Source: DATKDF01 sp963752045 (GTDB taxonomy: Bacteria > Acidobacteriota > Vicinamibacteria > Vicinamibacterales > SCN-69-37). From it: 64,000 nt of DNA. Location: positions 124,001-188,000 of the forward strand of contig CAVVWN010000008.1 of assembly GCA_963752045.1 (NCBI GenBank), read 5' to 3'. The translations under genes were made by a program, and so were the position numbers. Positions 55,301 through 61,892 of this stretch are shown piece after piece. Every line of letters starts with the position of its first letter. Positions within the stretch are counted from its first letter, which is position 1. The notes under the pieces were generated by a model that saw only the letters and a program-made list of their open reading frames with translations, was not told the origin of the DNA and did not search any database.

Positions 55301-56218
55301 AGCGGGTCGGCGGCCCAGCGGCAGAACGCACTCGCCGCGGGCCTGGCGTCGAACCTCTTCGTCGCCAATCCGAATCTGCTCGGCGGTGCCCGTGTCACCG
55401 GCAATGGCGGGTTCAGCAACTACCACTCGCTGCAGGTCGAGCTGCGTCGCCGGCTGTCACAGGGTTTCCAGTTTCAGGCGAGCTATGTCTACGGCCACGC
55501 CTACGAGGGCGACTTCCTGTCGTTCCGCGCGCCCTGGGCGACGTCGATTGACGAGGGCGCGGAAGGCAGCATTACGCACGCTCTCAAGGCGAGCTGGCTG
55601 TTCGAGGTGCCGATTGGCACGGGCCGTCGCTTCTATACGAACGCGGGCCCCTGGCTCGACCGGCTCGTCGGCGGCTGGCAGGTGCACGGCGTGGCCAGGT
55701 TCCAGAGCGGTCGCATCGTCGACTTCGGCAACGTGCGGATGGTGGGATTCGATCGGGACGACCTGCAGAAGATGTACGGCATCCGGGTCGATCGCGCGGG
55801 CGTCGTGACGATGCTGCCAGAGGACGTGATCGCCAACACCATCAAGGCCTTTTCGGTCAGCGCCACGTCGCCGACCGGCTACGGCGGCCTGGGCCCGCCC
55901 GAGGGCCGCTATTTTGCGCCGGCGAGCGGTCCGGACTGCATCGAGTCGATCACGTCGGCGTTCGGGAGCTGCGGCGAGCGCACGATCGAGGTGAACGGTC
56001 CCGCGTTCAAGAACGTCGACCTCGCGGTGGTGAAGCTCGTGCCGATTGCCGGCCGCGTGCGGGCCGAATTCCGCGCCGAGATCCTCAACGCCTTCAACTG
56101 GGTGAACTTCGTCCCCGTCACGGGCCTCGGCACGTCCCAGACGGCCTTCGAGGTGACCGCGCTCAACGGCGAGACGCAGTCGCGCGTGACGCAGATCACG
56201 GTTCGCGTGAGTTGGTAG
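52370..56218 (+). CDS. TonB-dependent receptor, Oar-like, with carboxypeptidase-regulatory domain
   Basis: 1282 residues: signal peptide (VFAVLALVSWSGSALAQ, ends about 27), carboxypeptidase-regulatory-like domain (32-115; SITGVVVDAQGGGVPGASV), plug (120-230; NRNLLDLVTTLPGVSTPAG, NITLDGVNVQDNANRTND) and a long barrel ending QITVRVSW. It is about 290 residues longer than the neighbouring receptor. The two differ clearly outside the N-terminal domains, so they are not a recent duplication. Ligand unknown. A MITE-like element begins 10 nt after the stop. Confidence 0.92.
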   Translation: MTCKGVLSACVFAVLALVSWSGSALAQMGPTASITGVVVDAQGGGVPGASVVAVSEATSDRYEVVSQAAGAFTIPAIRPASYTVTVMLQGFKKAEITGIVASSGNPASVRLVLEVGALEETVVVRGSAETIQRQSAAVSGSFDQAQIDRLPLPNRNLLDLVTTLPGVSTPAGNRNSTINGLPQGTINITLDGVNVQDNANRTNDGFFAMIAPRVDAVEEVTVSSAAQGADRSGHGAVQVRFVTRSGGNTLQGSLYYYFRNDALNANTWFNERDGVEKPDLLLSEGGGRLGGPFVIPGLYDGRDRLFFFGHFEESRQPDEVPRTRTILSAEAQAGRFRYLTTGGVNEVNLFDLAASGGHLATVDPTIARLLADIRHATTLSGAVTDLADPNLRRYLWNVDRVVGRRFATVRLDYNAALRHRLSGVFSYQHFRSDPDTINSWEPVFPEFPAQASQFVPRTTTSITLRSTVGQAVNEARFGYGYAKSHFGHGLDVADFRGPVADQAGFKLNLAGAGISSPAGLVTVSERSPKTLLVEDTVSWTSGSHAFTAGGSFSQTDGIFTRQDLVPTVFFGLLPSDPATALFTPAAFPGSSNADRSRAQNLYAQLVGRVNVIQAGARIPPDGREYVYLGETTQAARLRDYGFWIQDAWRPRPDLTVNLGLRYQVQGPLMSVNSSYSTATPDDVWGVSGLAPTCTNLSRVTPETCNLFQPGLLPGKLPEFQELGGGTSPYALDWNNLAPSVGVAWTPSADRGWWSRLLGQPGDSVLRGGWSRAFNQPAMFDLTTRLDDNPGLSINANRTDALGNLGDGLLLLREPERLGPPEFPSERIYPLSTTDTGIMHIFDPAISVPYADTWSAGWQRAIGRNMAVEVRYVGTRARDLWTTYNLNETNVLENGFLDEFRLAQANLQANIASGRGANFRYYGSGTGTSPLPIYLAYFSGRSDATNPAAYGSTSFTSSTHINPLAIASPEAFLAASRLSGSAAQRQNALAAGLASNLFVANPNLLGGARVTGNGGFSNYHSLQVELRRRLSQGFQFQASYVYGHAYEGDFLSFRAPWATSIDEGAEGSITHALKASWLFEVPIGTGRRFYTNAGPWLDRLVGGWQVHGVARFQSGRIVDFGNVRMVGFDRDDLQKMYGIRVDRAGVVTMLPEDVIANTIKAFSVSATSPTGYGGLGPPEGRYFAPASGPDCIESITSAFGSCGERTIEVNGPAFKNVDLAVVKLVPIAGRVRAEFRAEILNAFNWVNFVPVTGLGTSQTAFEVTALNGETQSRVTQITVRVSW

Positions 56219-56228
56219 GCGGACTCTG

Positions 56229-56445
56229 GCGCGGTTGTCGAAGCAGCGGAGTCGTGTCGGCGCCGCCCTCCGGGCTCGACGGCGCGGGAAAGCGCGTCTT
56301 CACGGTGTTCGTCTCGGCACACGCGGGTGGGGGCCCCCATCCCCACCCGACGTCGCCCCCTTCCGACGCGCTTTCCAGACTGCCGCCGTCGCGCCGCTCG
56401 CAGTCGGGCTTCGCCGACACGACTCCGCTGCTTCGACAACCGCGC
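56229..56445. mobile_element. 217-bp fold-back (MITE-like) element with perfect 33-bp terminal inverted repeats
   Basis: Ends 56229-56261 and 56413-56445 are exact inverted copies over 33 bp (outer bases GCGCGGTTGTCGAAGCAGCG). Inside are two further inverted pairs, GGAAAGCGCGTC (56287-56298) with 56365-56376 and CGGGTGGGG (56324-56332) with 56341-56349, so the element can fold on itself along most of its length. It has no plausible gene. No target-site duplication is seen (flanks CTCTG and TACCC). It sits between the receptor stop and vapC, and its last base is part of the vapC stop codon. Confidence 0.8.
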
Positions 56446-56855
56446 TACCCGAGCGACCGGGCCGCGCGCGACAGCCGAGTGTCCGCGCTCGAGAAGCTCA
56501 CGTCGTCTTCCGAGCGGACGAGGACCGAGGCGAATGAGGCCAGGTGCGCCGCGTCGCCGCCGCGAAGGCCGTGTTTGTCGGCGAGCCGTCCGGCCTCTCG
56601 CGCCAGGTCGTCGCCGAATGGGATCACGACGAGACGTGGCCAATCGGCGTCGAGTTGGGCCACCACGGTCGTCAGTTCCGCCCTGGTGAGAAGTTGCTCT
56701 CTTCGTCGTCGTGCGAGCGTCGCGCGGGCTTCAGGGTAGGCAAGGACCGATGAGACAACCACGTCGGCGCCGTTCACCAGTTGCCGAATCCGTTCCGAGC
56801 CTTCTTCCTCGACGTACAGCTTGATGAGGTCGCTCGTGTCGAGGTAGACGGTCAC
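56445..56855 (-). CDS. vapC: VapC-type PIN-domain toxin
   Basis: 136 residues from GTG 56853-56855. PIN-domain features: MTVYLDTSDLIKLYVEEEGS (first Asp), SVLAYPEARATLARRR (Glu), and GLRGGDAAHLASF (Asp) with SSADTRLSRAA near the end. PIN toxins cleave specific tRNAs or rRNA. It overlaps the antitoxin by 4 nt, the usual order for coupled TA pairs. The stop codon (56445-56447) shares its last base with the adjacent MITE end. Confidence 0.88.
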   Translation of the reverse strand: MTVYLDTSDLIKLYVEEEGSERIRQLVNGADVVVSSVLAYPEARATLARRRREQLLTRAELTTVVAQLDADWPRLVVIPFGDDLAREAGRLADKHGLRGGDAAHLASFASVLVRSEDDVSFSSADTRLSRAARSLG

Positions 56856-57139
56856 CGCCGATCCTCGACGACCATTCGGGACGCCGGCTTGCCGCGCGAC
56901 GGAATCGGCGTGTCGAGTCCGGCTGGTTTCCCGCCGGACCATCGCGCGCGGCCTTCCGACAGGAGCGCCTTCACCCAGCCGGGCACAGGGGGCGCGTCGA
57001 CAGGCACGATGGTGGCGACGGGGCGTCCGCGATCGGTGACCGTGAGCCGCTCGCCCGCTTGCACTCGGGCAAGGCAGGCGCTCAGATGCGCCTTGAGCTC
57101 CCGAATGCCGATGGTCTCGCCGACGATGCCGGTGTTCAT
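56852..57139 (-). CDS. Phd/YefM-family antitoxin
   Basis: 95 residues. The N-terminal Phd fold (MNTGIVGETIGIRELKAHLS, ERLTVTDRGRPVATIVPVD) binds DNA; the C-terminal half (ARWSGGKPAGLDTPIPSRG) should wrap around the toxin. Start ATG 57137-57139 follows a TA-rich palindrome immediately, with no Shine-Dalgarno sequence, so the mRNA is probably leaderless. The stop overlaps the vapC start (GTGA). Extending upstream to 57214 would run through the operator. Confidence 0.87.
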   Translation of the reverse strand: MNTGIVGETIGIRELKAHLSACLARVQAGERLTVTDRGRPVATIVPVDAPPVPGWVKALLSEGRARWSGGKPAGLDTPIPSRGKPASRMVVEDRR

Positions 57140-57140
57140 A

Positions 57141-57171
57141 GTGACTACAATATATATCATTATGTAGTCAC
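57141..57171 (-). promoter_or_regulatory. Palindromic operator/promoter of the toxin-antitoxin operon
   Basis: GTGACTACA (57141-57149) and TGTAGTCAC (57163-57171) form a perfect 9-bp inverted repeat around an AT-only-like 13-nt centre with a -10-like TATATT on the minus strand. It begins 1 nt before the antitoxin ATG, which fits autorepression by the Phd-type antitoxin and a leaderless transcript. Confidence 0.7.
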
Positions 57172-57207
57172 ACTGGAAGCCCGCCCAACCGCGTCCGATT
57201 CGCCTGG

Positions 57208-57405
57208 GTGACACTCAACCGGAGGTCGGGCTCGTCGAGCCGGGCGACGCGGCACTGGGAGCTCTTCGGTGGGCTGGCTCGCGATGGCCAAATCTCGGGC
57301 CCGCTCGTCATGGATGCCGCGCTTGCAGCCATCGCCCTCGAGCACGGCGTTACGCTCCAGACGACCGACCGAGACTTCGCGCGCTTCGACGGGCTGGCGT
57401 GGTGA
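57208..57405 (+). pseudogene. Remnant of a second VapC PIN-domain toxin (C-terminal part)
   Basis: The last 54 residues (RHWELFGGLARDGQ, then ISGPLVMDAALAAIALEHGVTL, then QTTDRDFARFDGLAW) are the C-terminal end of PIN toxins, including the final catalytic Asp (TDRDF). The N-terminal half with the first Asp and the Glu is missing; the frame before 57208 has no PIN sequence. It lies on the opposite strand to the intact vapBC, so it is a broken older copy rather than its partner. Confidence 0.7.
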
Positions 57406-57417
57406 ATCCGCTGGAAG

Positions 57418-57996
57418 CTACATCTCGTCCGCCAGCCTGACGAGCGCGCGCGCCACTGCCATGCGCGCGGCGTCGGGCGACGGCTTGTCGAGCAGCTCGG
57501 CAATTTCCGCGTAGGTGAGCTGCAGCTCGATGCGGGCGACGATGGCCGACCGGATGTCGGGGTCGAGGCGCGCCAGCGCTTTCTCATATCGCTCGAGAGT
57601 CTCCGAGCCGATCGCCGCCTCGAGCGGCGACGTGCCGTCGTCTTCCAGATCAGAGTCAAGGGCCTCAGCGGCAGGCTTGCGGGCCACAGCCTTCAGGCGG
57701 GAACGAATCCGGTTGACGAATGCCTGCCGCAGATAGGCCTGAAGCGCGCCGTCGCCCCGCGGCTCGAAACCGTCCAGGTTGCGGAACACGCCCAGCATCG
57801 TCTCCTGGACGAGATCGACCGTGTCCACGGCGTCACGCGCCCACTGGGGCAGGCGCCCGGCCGCCCAGCGCCTCAGCAGCGGAGTGTGGCGTTCGAACAA
57901 CTGCTCGAGCGCCTGCCGGTCGCCGGTGCGCGCGCGATCGAGCAGATCGGCGGTGAGGTCCTTGTCGCCGGGCCTGACGTCACCTTCCGGAGGCAT
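57418..57996 (-). CDS. ECF-type RNA polymerase sigma factor
   Basis: 192 residues. Sigma region 2: RARTGDRQALEQLFERHTPLLRRWAAGRLPQWARDAVDTVDLVQETMLGVFRNLDGFE; region 4 near the end: ARIELQLTYAEIAELLDKPSPDAARMAVARALVRLADEM. No transmembrane anti-sigma gene follows. The next genes are a secreted unknown protein and a Ser/Thr kinase on the other strand, and kinase-linked ECF control is known in related phyla. Start ATG 57994-57996. Confidence 0.85.
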   Translation of the reverse strand: MPPEGDVRPGDKDLTADLLDRARTGDRQALEQLFERHTPLLRRWAAGRLPQWARDAVDTVDLVQETMLGVFRNLDGFEPRGDGALQAYLRQAFVNRIRSRLKAVARKPAAEALDSDLEDDGTSPLEAAIGSETLERYEKALARLDPDIRSAIVARIELQLTYAEIAELLDKPSPDAARMAVARALVRLADEM

Positions 57997-58069
57997 CTGC
58001 AGTGGCCGATCTTATTCTGTTCGGTTGGCCCCTCGCGGAAGTTTTCAACAGGGAGGAGGGTTCCCGCAC

Positions 58070-58828
58070 ATGACTCAGACGACACGCATGGTCATCGGCT
58101 GCCTGACCGGTCTCGCGATTGCGGCCACCGTGAACAGCCAGATCACCGCCCAGGGTAAGGGTGGGGGTGGCAAGCCGAAGGGGCCGACGAGTATTCCGGG
58201 CGAGGCCTGGTTTCGGTGCAATCTCGGCGATCTCGATGGCTGCGACAACGGATTCGGAGATGGGCTGATCGGCGACGGCAGCGGATACTTTGGTGAAGGC
58301 GCCGGCGACGCGGGCGGATCCGGCGCGCACCTGAACATCTCGAACGGCGAGTTCTGGATCGGCCACGTGGAGTGGACCGTCAACTTCGGCCTGCAGCGGC
58401 CGACGATGTGCGACGGTGCCGGCCAGCCGGCGTGCCGGTGGCCCTGGCCCTCGGATCCAAACGAGCCCGCGATCCTGACGCTCGGTCTTGCCGAGATTCA
58501 GTCGAATTTCATCAACGAGTTCAACGAACCAGTCGACGGCGGTCTCATGGCTCTGCCGGTTGGGGAATCAGGACTCGCCCGGTTCAAGATGACCACAGAG
58601 AATCCCGGCTTCTGGCTGAACTTCACCTTCGAGGACGGGTCCGACGCGGTCAAGGTCACTCGGACTGACGACTGCACCTGGGTCTTCACCGATGTTCTGG
58701 ATCCGGATACGGGTGACCGTGCCATGGCGATCCTCAGGTCCGGCACACGGAAGACCCTCGTGATGGAGGGCCTGTTCCATCTGCCATTCGAGATGACGTT
58801 CACGGCACCTGGCTGCATCGCGGGCTGA
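58070..58828 (+). CDS. Secreted protein of unknown function
   Basis: 252 residues from ATG 58070, with an extended GGGAGGAGGG upstream. It has a signal peptide (MVIGCLTGLAIAATVNSQITAQ), a Gly/Lys-rich segment (GKGGGGKPKGPT), and then a compact domain rich in Asn, Asp, Trp and Cys (RCNLGDLDGCDNGFGDGLIG, NGEFWIGHVEWTVNF, PACRWPWPSDP, DCTWVFTDVLDPD). Cys pairs suggest disulfides outside the cytoplasm. I do not recognise the family. It sits between an ECF sigma gene and a Ser/Thr kinase gene. Confidence 0.7.
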   Translation: MTQTTRMVIGCLTGLAIAATVNSQITAQGKGGGGKPKGPTSIPGEAWFRCNLGDLDGCDNGFGDGLIGDGSGYFGEGAGDAGGSGAHLNISNGEFWIGHVEWTVNFGLQRPTMCDGAGQPACRWPWPSDPNEPAILTLGLAEIQSNFINEFNEPVDGGLMALPVGESGLARFKMTTENPGFWLNFTFEDGSDAVKVTRTDDCTWVFTDVLDPDTGDRAMAILRSGTRKTLVMEGLFHLPFEMTFTAPGCIAG

Positions 58829-58879
58829 CACCCGCCGGCCCGGGGGGTACGGCGTTACAATCCGTTCTCTCCTGCCGCC

Positions 58880-61717
58880 ATGGCTGCATCACTCACGGAC
58901 CTGACCGGTCTGGCCGCGACGATCGCCGACGGGGGCACCCCCGACTGGGCGACGGCGGAGTTGAATGCGGCCGACGAAGAGAGCCGGGCCCGGCTCGACC
59001 GGCTGCGCAGCATCTCTGATGTGGCCAGGCATCTCGGCATCGAGGGGGCGGCCGCCCGCGAAGCGGCCGCCTCCCCCGGGCCTGTGGTCTCCGACGAGGA
59101 ACTGCAACCCGGAGCCGCCTGGGGCCCCTTTCGGATCGTCGAACACGTGGGCAGCGGCCGGTTCGGCCACGTGTACCGCGCGTTCGACCCGAGCCTCGAC
59201 CGGGACGTGGCGCTCAAGCTCTTGCGGCACCGGTCGCCCGAGTCGTGCCCCGAGGACACGACACTCGAGCTCGACGAGCAGGATGCCGCGCTGATCGTCG
59301 AGGAAGGGCGGCTCGCCGCGCGTGTCCGCCACCCGAACGTCGTCACCATCCACGGCGCGATTCGGCTTGGCGGAGAGACCGGCATCTGGATGGAGCTCGT
59401 CGAGGGCCGCACGCTCGAGGCGGAACTCGCCGAGCGGGGGCCCTTCGACGCAGCGAGCCTTGCCGAGGTCGGCATCGAGCTCGCACGCGCGCTCGAGGCC
59501 GTTCACAACGCGGGGCTCGTGCACCGCGACGTGAAGGCAACCAACGTCATGCGCGACCGGCGCGGACGGGTCGTGCTCGGAGATTTCGGGACGGGCCGGC
59601 ACCTCGGCGAGTCGGACGTGGACCGTCTCGGGCTCGCAGGCACGCCCGCCTATCTGGCGCCGGAAATCTTCCTGCGCCAGCCTGCGACGCCCAGAAGCGA
59701 CATCTACAGCCTGGGCGTGCTGCTGTTCCACCTTGCGACCGGCGGTTATCCGGTGGACGGCCGCTCGCTGCCGGTGATTGCGCAGGAGCACGAACATGGC
59801 CGGCGCGACCGCCTCCGATCCCGCCGGCCAGACCTTCCGTCTGCGCTGACGCGTGCGATCGACACGGCGCTCGAACCCGATCCGGGCAAGCGGTTCGAGA
59901 GCGCTGCCGATATGGAACGGAGCCTGGCGGTGCAGCCTCGGCCGTGGCTGCGCCCAGGCCCCGCGCTGGCGGCTGCCCTCGTCGTCACCATCGCGGCCGT
60001 TACGGCCTTCATCCTCGGCTCGAACAGGGTGCGGGAGGCGAGCGGAGCCGAAGGCCCGTCCACCGGCGTCGTCTGGCAGGAGCTCCGAGCCGACCTGTCG
60101 GCGCGCGCGAACCTCCGGTCACCGGCTGGCGATCCGAACCTCGTGCTGTGCACGATTCGCGCGGTCGGCGCCCTCGCCGTGTGCGACCTCCGCGACGGCA
60201 GCATGCGCGAGATCCGTAGCGGTCCAGGCGCACGGGACGCGGTGATGTCTCCAGACGGACGCTCGATTGCCTACACATGGATCGAGGACCCCGGTGGGCC
60301 CCGGTCAACGTGGTCGCTGCGGATGATAGGGGCCGACGGGTCGAGCGACCGTGAGGTGTATGCGCCAGGAAAATCGTTCGACCTCCTGCGCTGGTCTGCC
60401 GACGGACGCGGCGCCGTAGTGCGGTTAGCAGCGTCCGAATCCGAGTGGGTGTACCAGCTCGTTCGTGGCGTCGACGGCGCGCCCGAGACCATTGCTCAGG
60501 CATCCGGTCCGGGTGACGTCTCCCCGGACCTCTCGCGTCTCGCCATCGTCCAGGCCGACGCTACCGGCAAGGGCGGCATCGTGGTCGTCGATCTTGCCTC
60601 CGGAGCTAGGTACCCCGTCGCGCCGCATCCAGCCGATGACTCGGAGCCTCTCTGGGCGCCCGACGGGCAGTCGCTGGTCTTCCTGAGCGACAGGCTTGGC
60701 GACCGTGGCATCTTCAGGATCGATCTGACCGACGGTGCCGTCAGTGAGGCCACGTCGGTGCACCAAGTCGGCCGGGCCACCACGGAGCTCACTGCCTTCC
60801 TCAGCAACGACGTGCTCCTTGTGCGGTTGATCCCGCCGAATTCCGAAGCATTCGTGGCAGCGGCCGACGTCGCACGCGGGATCATCCAGACGCCGGAACG
60901 CCTTGCCGTTCGCACCCTTGACGGCACGGCAGGCGCCGACTGGAGCCCCGACAACCGGACGGTGGCGTACCTGTCCGAGGCGCTCCGCGGCCATGGGGAA
61001 GCCCGCTCGAGGCTGGTGGTCCGGAACTGGGATACGGGCGCCGAACGGGCCTTTCCGTTGCCGGGACCGATCGGCAGCCGGCTCAAGTGGCTCGCAGACG
61101 GCCGGCGTATCGCGGTCGTCCATGGCGACCCTGCGGTCGTCGACCTGATAGACACCGGCACGGGGAGTCTCGAACGCGTGCTGGAGGGTCGGGGCGGCAA
61201 CATCAACGTGGCAGCCGGTGACGAAGCCATCTTCTATCTCTGGCAGGGGGAAACGGTCCGACGACGGGTCTATCGCCTGGACCTGCGCACGCGATCCACG
61301 GCGGTCGTCTACGACGCGGCCACGCAGGGCGCGCTTGGCTCCGGCGCGTTCGCCGTCTCACCCGACGGTCGGGATCTTCTGGTTGTGGCGCAACCGGCCG
61401 CCGGCCAGAGAGTGCTGCGAATCGTCCGCGCGGACGGATCGAACGCGGACCTGCAGTCGATGGATCCCCGGTGCTATTCGGCCGTGGCGTGGAGTCCGGA
61501 CGGCCGGCACCTGGCAGCGAGCTGCATGGTGTCGCCGTCCAGGCCGGTCACGTTGTGGATCATGCCGACGGAGCCGGGCCCTGCGGTCCAGTTCGAGCTC
61601 GACGTCGAAACGATCTGGGACCTGTCCATCCGCGCCGACGGTCGCGCCCTGGCCTTCACGGCCGGGAACCCGCAGCCGCGGTTCTACACGCTCAGTGGGA
61701 TCGGGACGGTTCGATAG
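58880..61717 (+). CDS. Membrane Ser/Thr protein kinase with extracytoplasmic propeller
   Basis: 945 residues. N-terminal cytoplasmic segment (1-80) followed by a Hanks-type kinase (82-350): GSGRFGHV (91-98), Lys113, HRDVKATN (215-222, catalytic Asp217), DFG (235-237) and APE (260-262). One TM segment (361-381) leads to a TolB/WD40-like propeller (about 400-945) of SPDG-type repeats. The kinase has all key residues and should be active; the propeller would sense outside signals. It faces a second such kinase at the right edge. Start ATG 58880. Confidence 0.9.
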   Translation: MAASLTDLTGLAATIADGGTPDWATAELNAADEESRARLDRLRSISDVARHLGIEGAAAREAAASPGPVVSDEELQPGAAWGPFRIVEHVGSGRFGHVYRAFDPSLDRDVALKLLRHRSPESCPEDTTLELDEQDAALIVEEGRLAARVRHPNVVTIHGAIRLGGETGIWMELVEGRTLEAELAERGPFDAASLAEVGIELARALEAVHNAGLVHRDVKATNVMRDRRGRVVLGDFGTGRHLGESDVDRLGLAGTPAYLAPEIFLRQPATPRSDIYSLGVLLFHLATGGYPVDGRSLPVIAQEHEHGRRDRLRSRRPDLPSALTRAIDTALEPDPGKRFESAADMERSLAVQPRPWLRPGPALAAALVVTIAAVTAFILGSNRVREASGAEGPSTGVVWQELRADLSARANLRSPAGDPNLVLCTIRAVGALAVCDLRDGSMREIRSGPGARDAVMSPDGRSIAYTWIEDPGGPRSTWSLRMIGADGSSDREVYAPGKSFDLLRWSADGRGAVVRLAASESEWVYQLVRGVDGAPETIAQASGPGDVSPDLSRLAIVQADATGKGGIVVVDLASGARYPVAPHPADDSEPLWAPDGQSLVFLSDRLGDRGIFRIDLTDGAVSEATSVHQVGRATTELTAFLSNDVLLVRLIPPNSEAFVAAADVARGIIQTPERLAVRTLDGTAGADWSPDNRTVAYLSEALRGHGEARSRLVVRNWDTGAERAFPLPGPIGSRLKWLADGRRIAVVHGDPAVVDLIDTGTGSLERVLEGRGGNINVAAGDEAIFYLWQGETVRRRVYRLDLRTRSTAVVYDAATQGALGSGAFAVSPDGRDLLVVAQPAAGQRVLRIVRADGSNADLQSMDPRCYSAVAWSPDGRHLAASCMVSPSRPVTLWIMPTEPGPAVQFELDVETIWDLSIRADGRALAFTAGNPQPRFYTLSGIGTVR

Positions 61718-61727
61718 CTCATCGGAG

Positions 61728-61770
61728 TAGGGCGGACTGAACTTCAGTCCGCCCTACTTCAGTCCGCCCC
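61728..61770. repeat. Inverted repeat of the GGCGG..CTGAA..CCGCC type, copy D, with extra half
   Basis: TAGGGCGGACTGAA (61728-61741) and TTCAGTCCGCCCTA (61743-61756) form a 14-bp hairpin with a one-base loop, followed by another right arm CTTCAGTCCGCCCC (61757-61770). It lies 10 nt after the kinase stop and before the convergent kinase stop, so it may end both transcripts. It is a diverged relative of the copies at 1-20, 38708 and 48959. Confidence 0.5.
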
Positions 61771-61892
61771 GCGACTCTATCTACGCCGCGCCAAGGAGGT
61801 GTTACGGCCGAGACGGGCCCTGCATCCCGTCATCTGGTAAAACGCCGAAACGGCGAAAACCGCACAGTGCGGCAAGTCTGGGAAGGTGTGGA

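Noticed and set aside
52370..56218. The two TonB receptors as a recent tandem duplication
   Set aside because: They share the domain plan only; lengths (990 and 1282) and barrel sequences differ strongly.
56212..56739. A 175-codon plus-strand frame across the MITE and vapC
   Set aside because: It runs through both inverted repeats and antisense to vapC, and is Arg/Ser/Pro-rich with no family.
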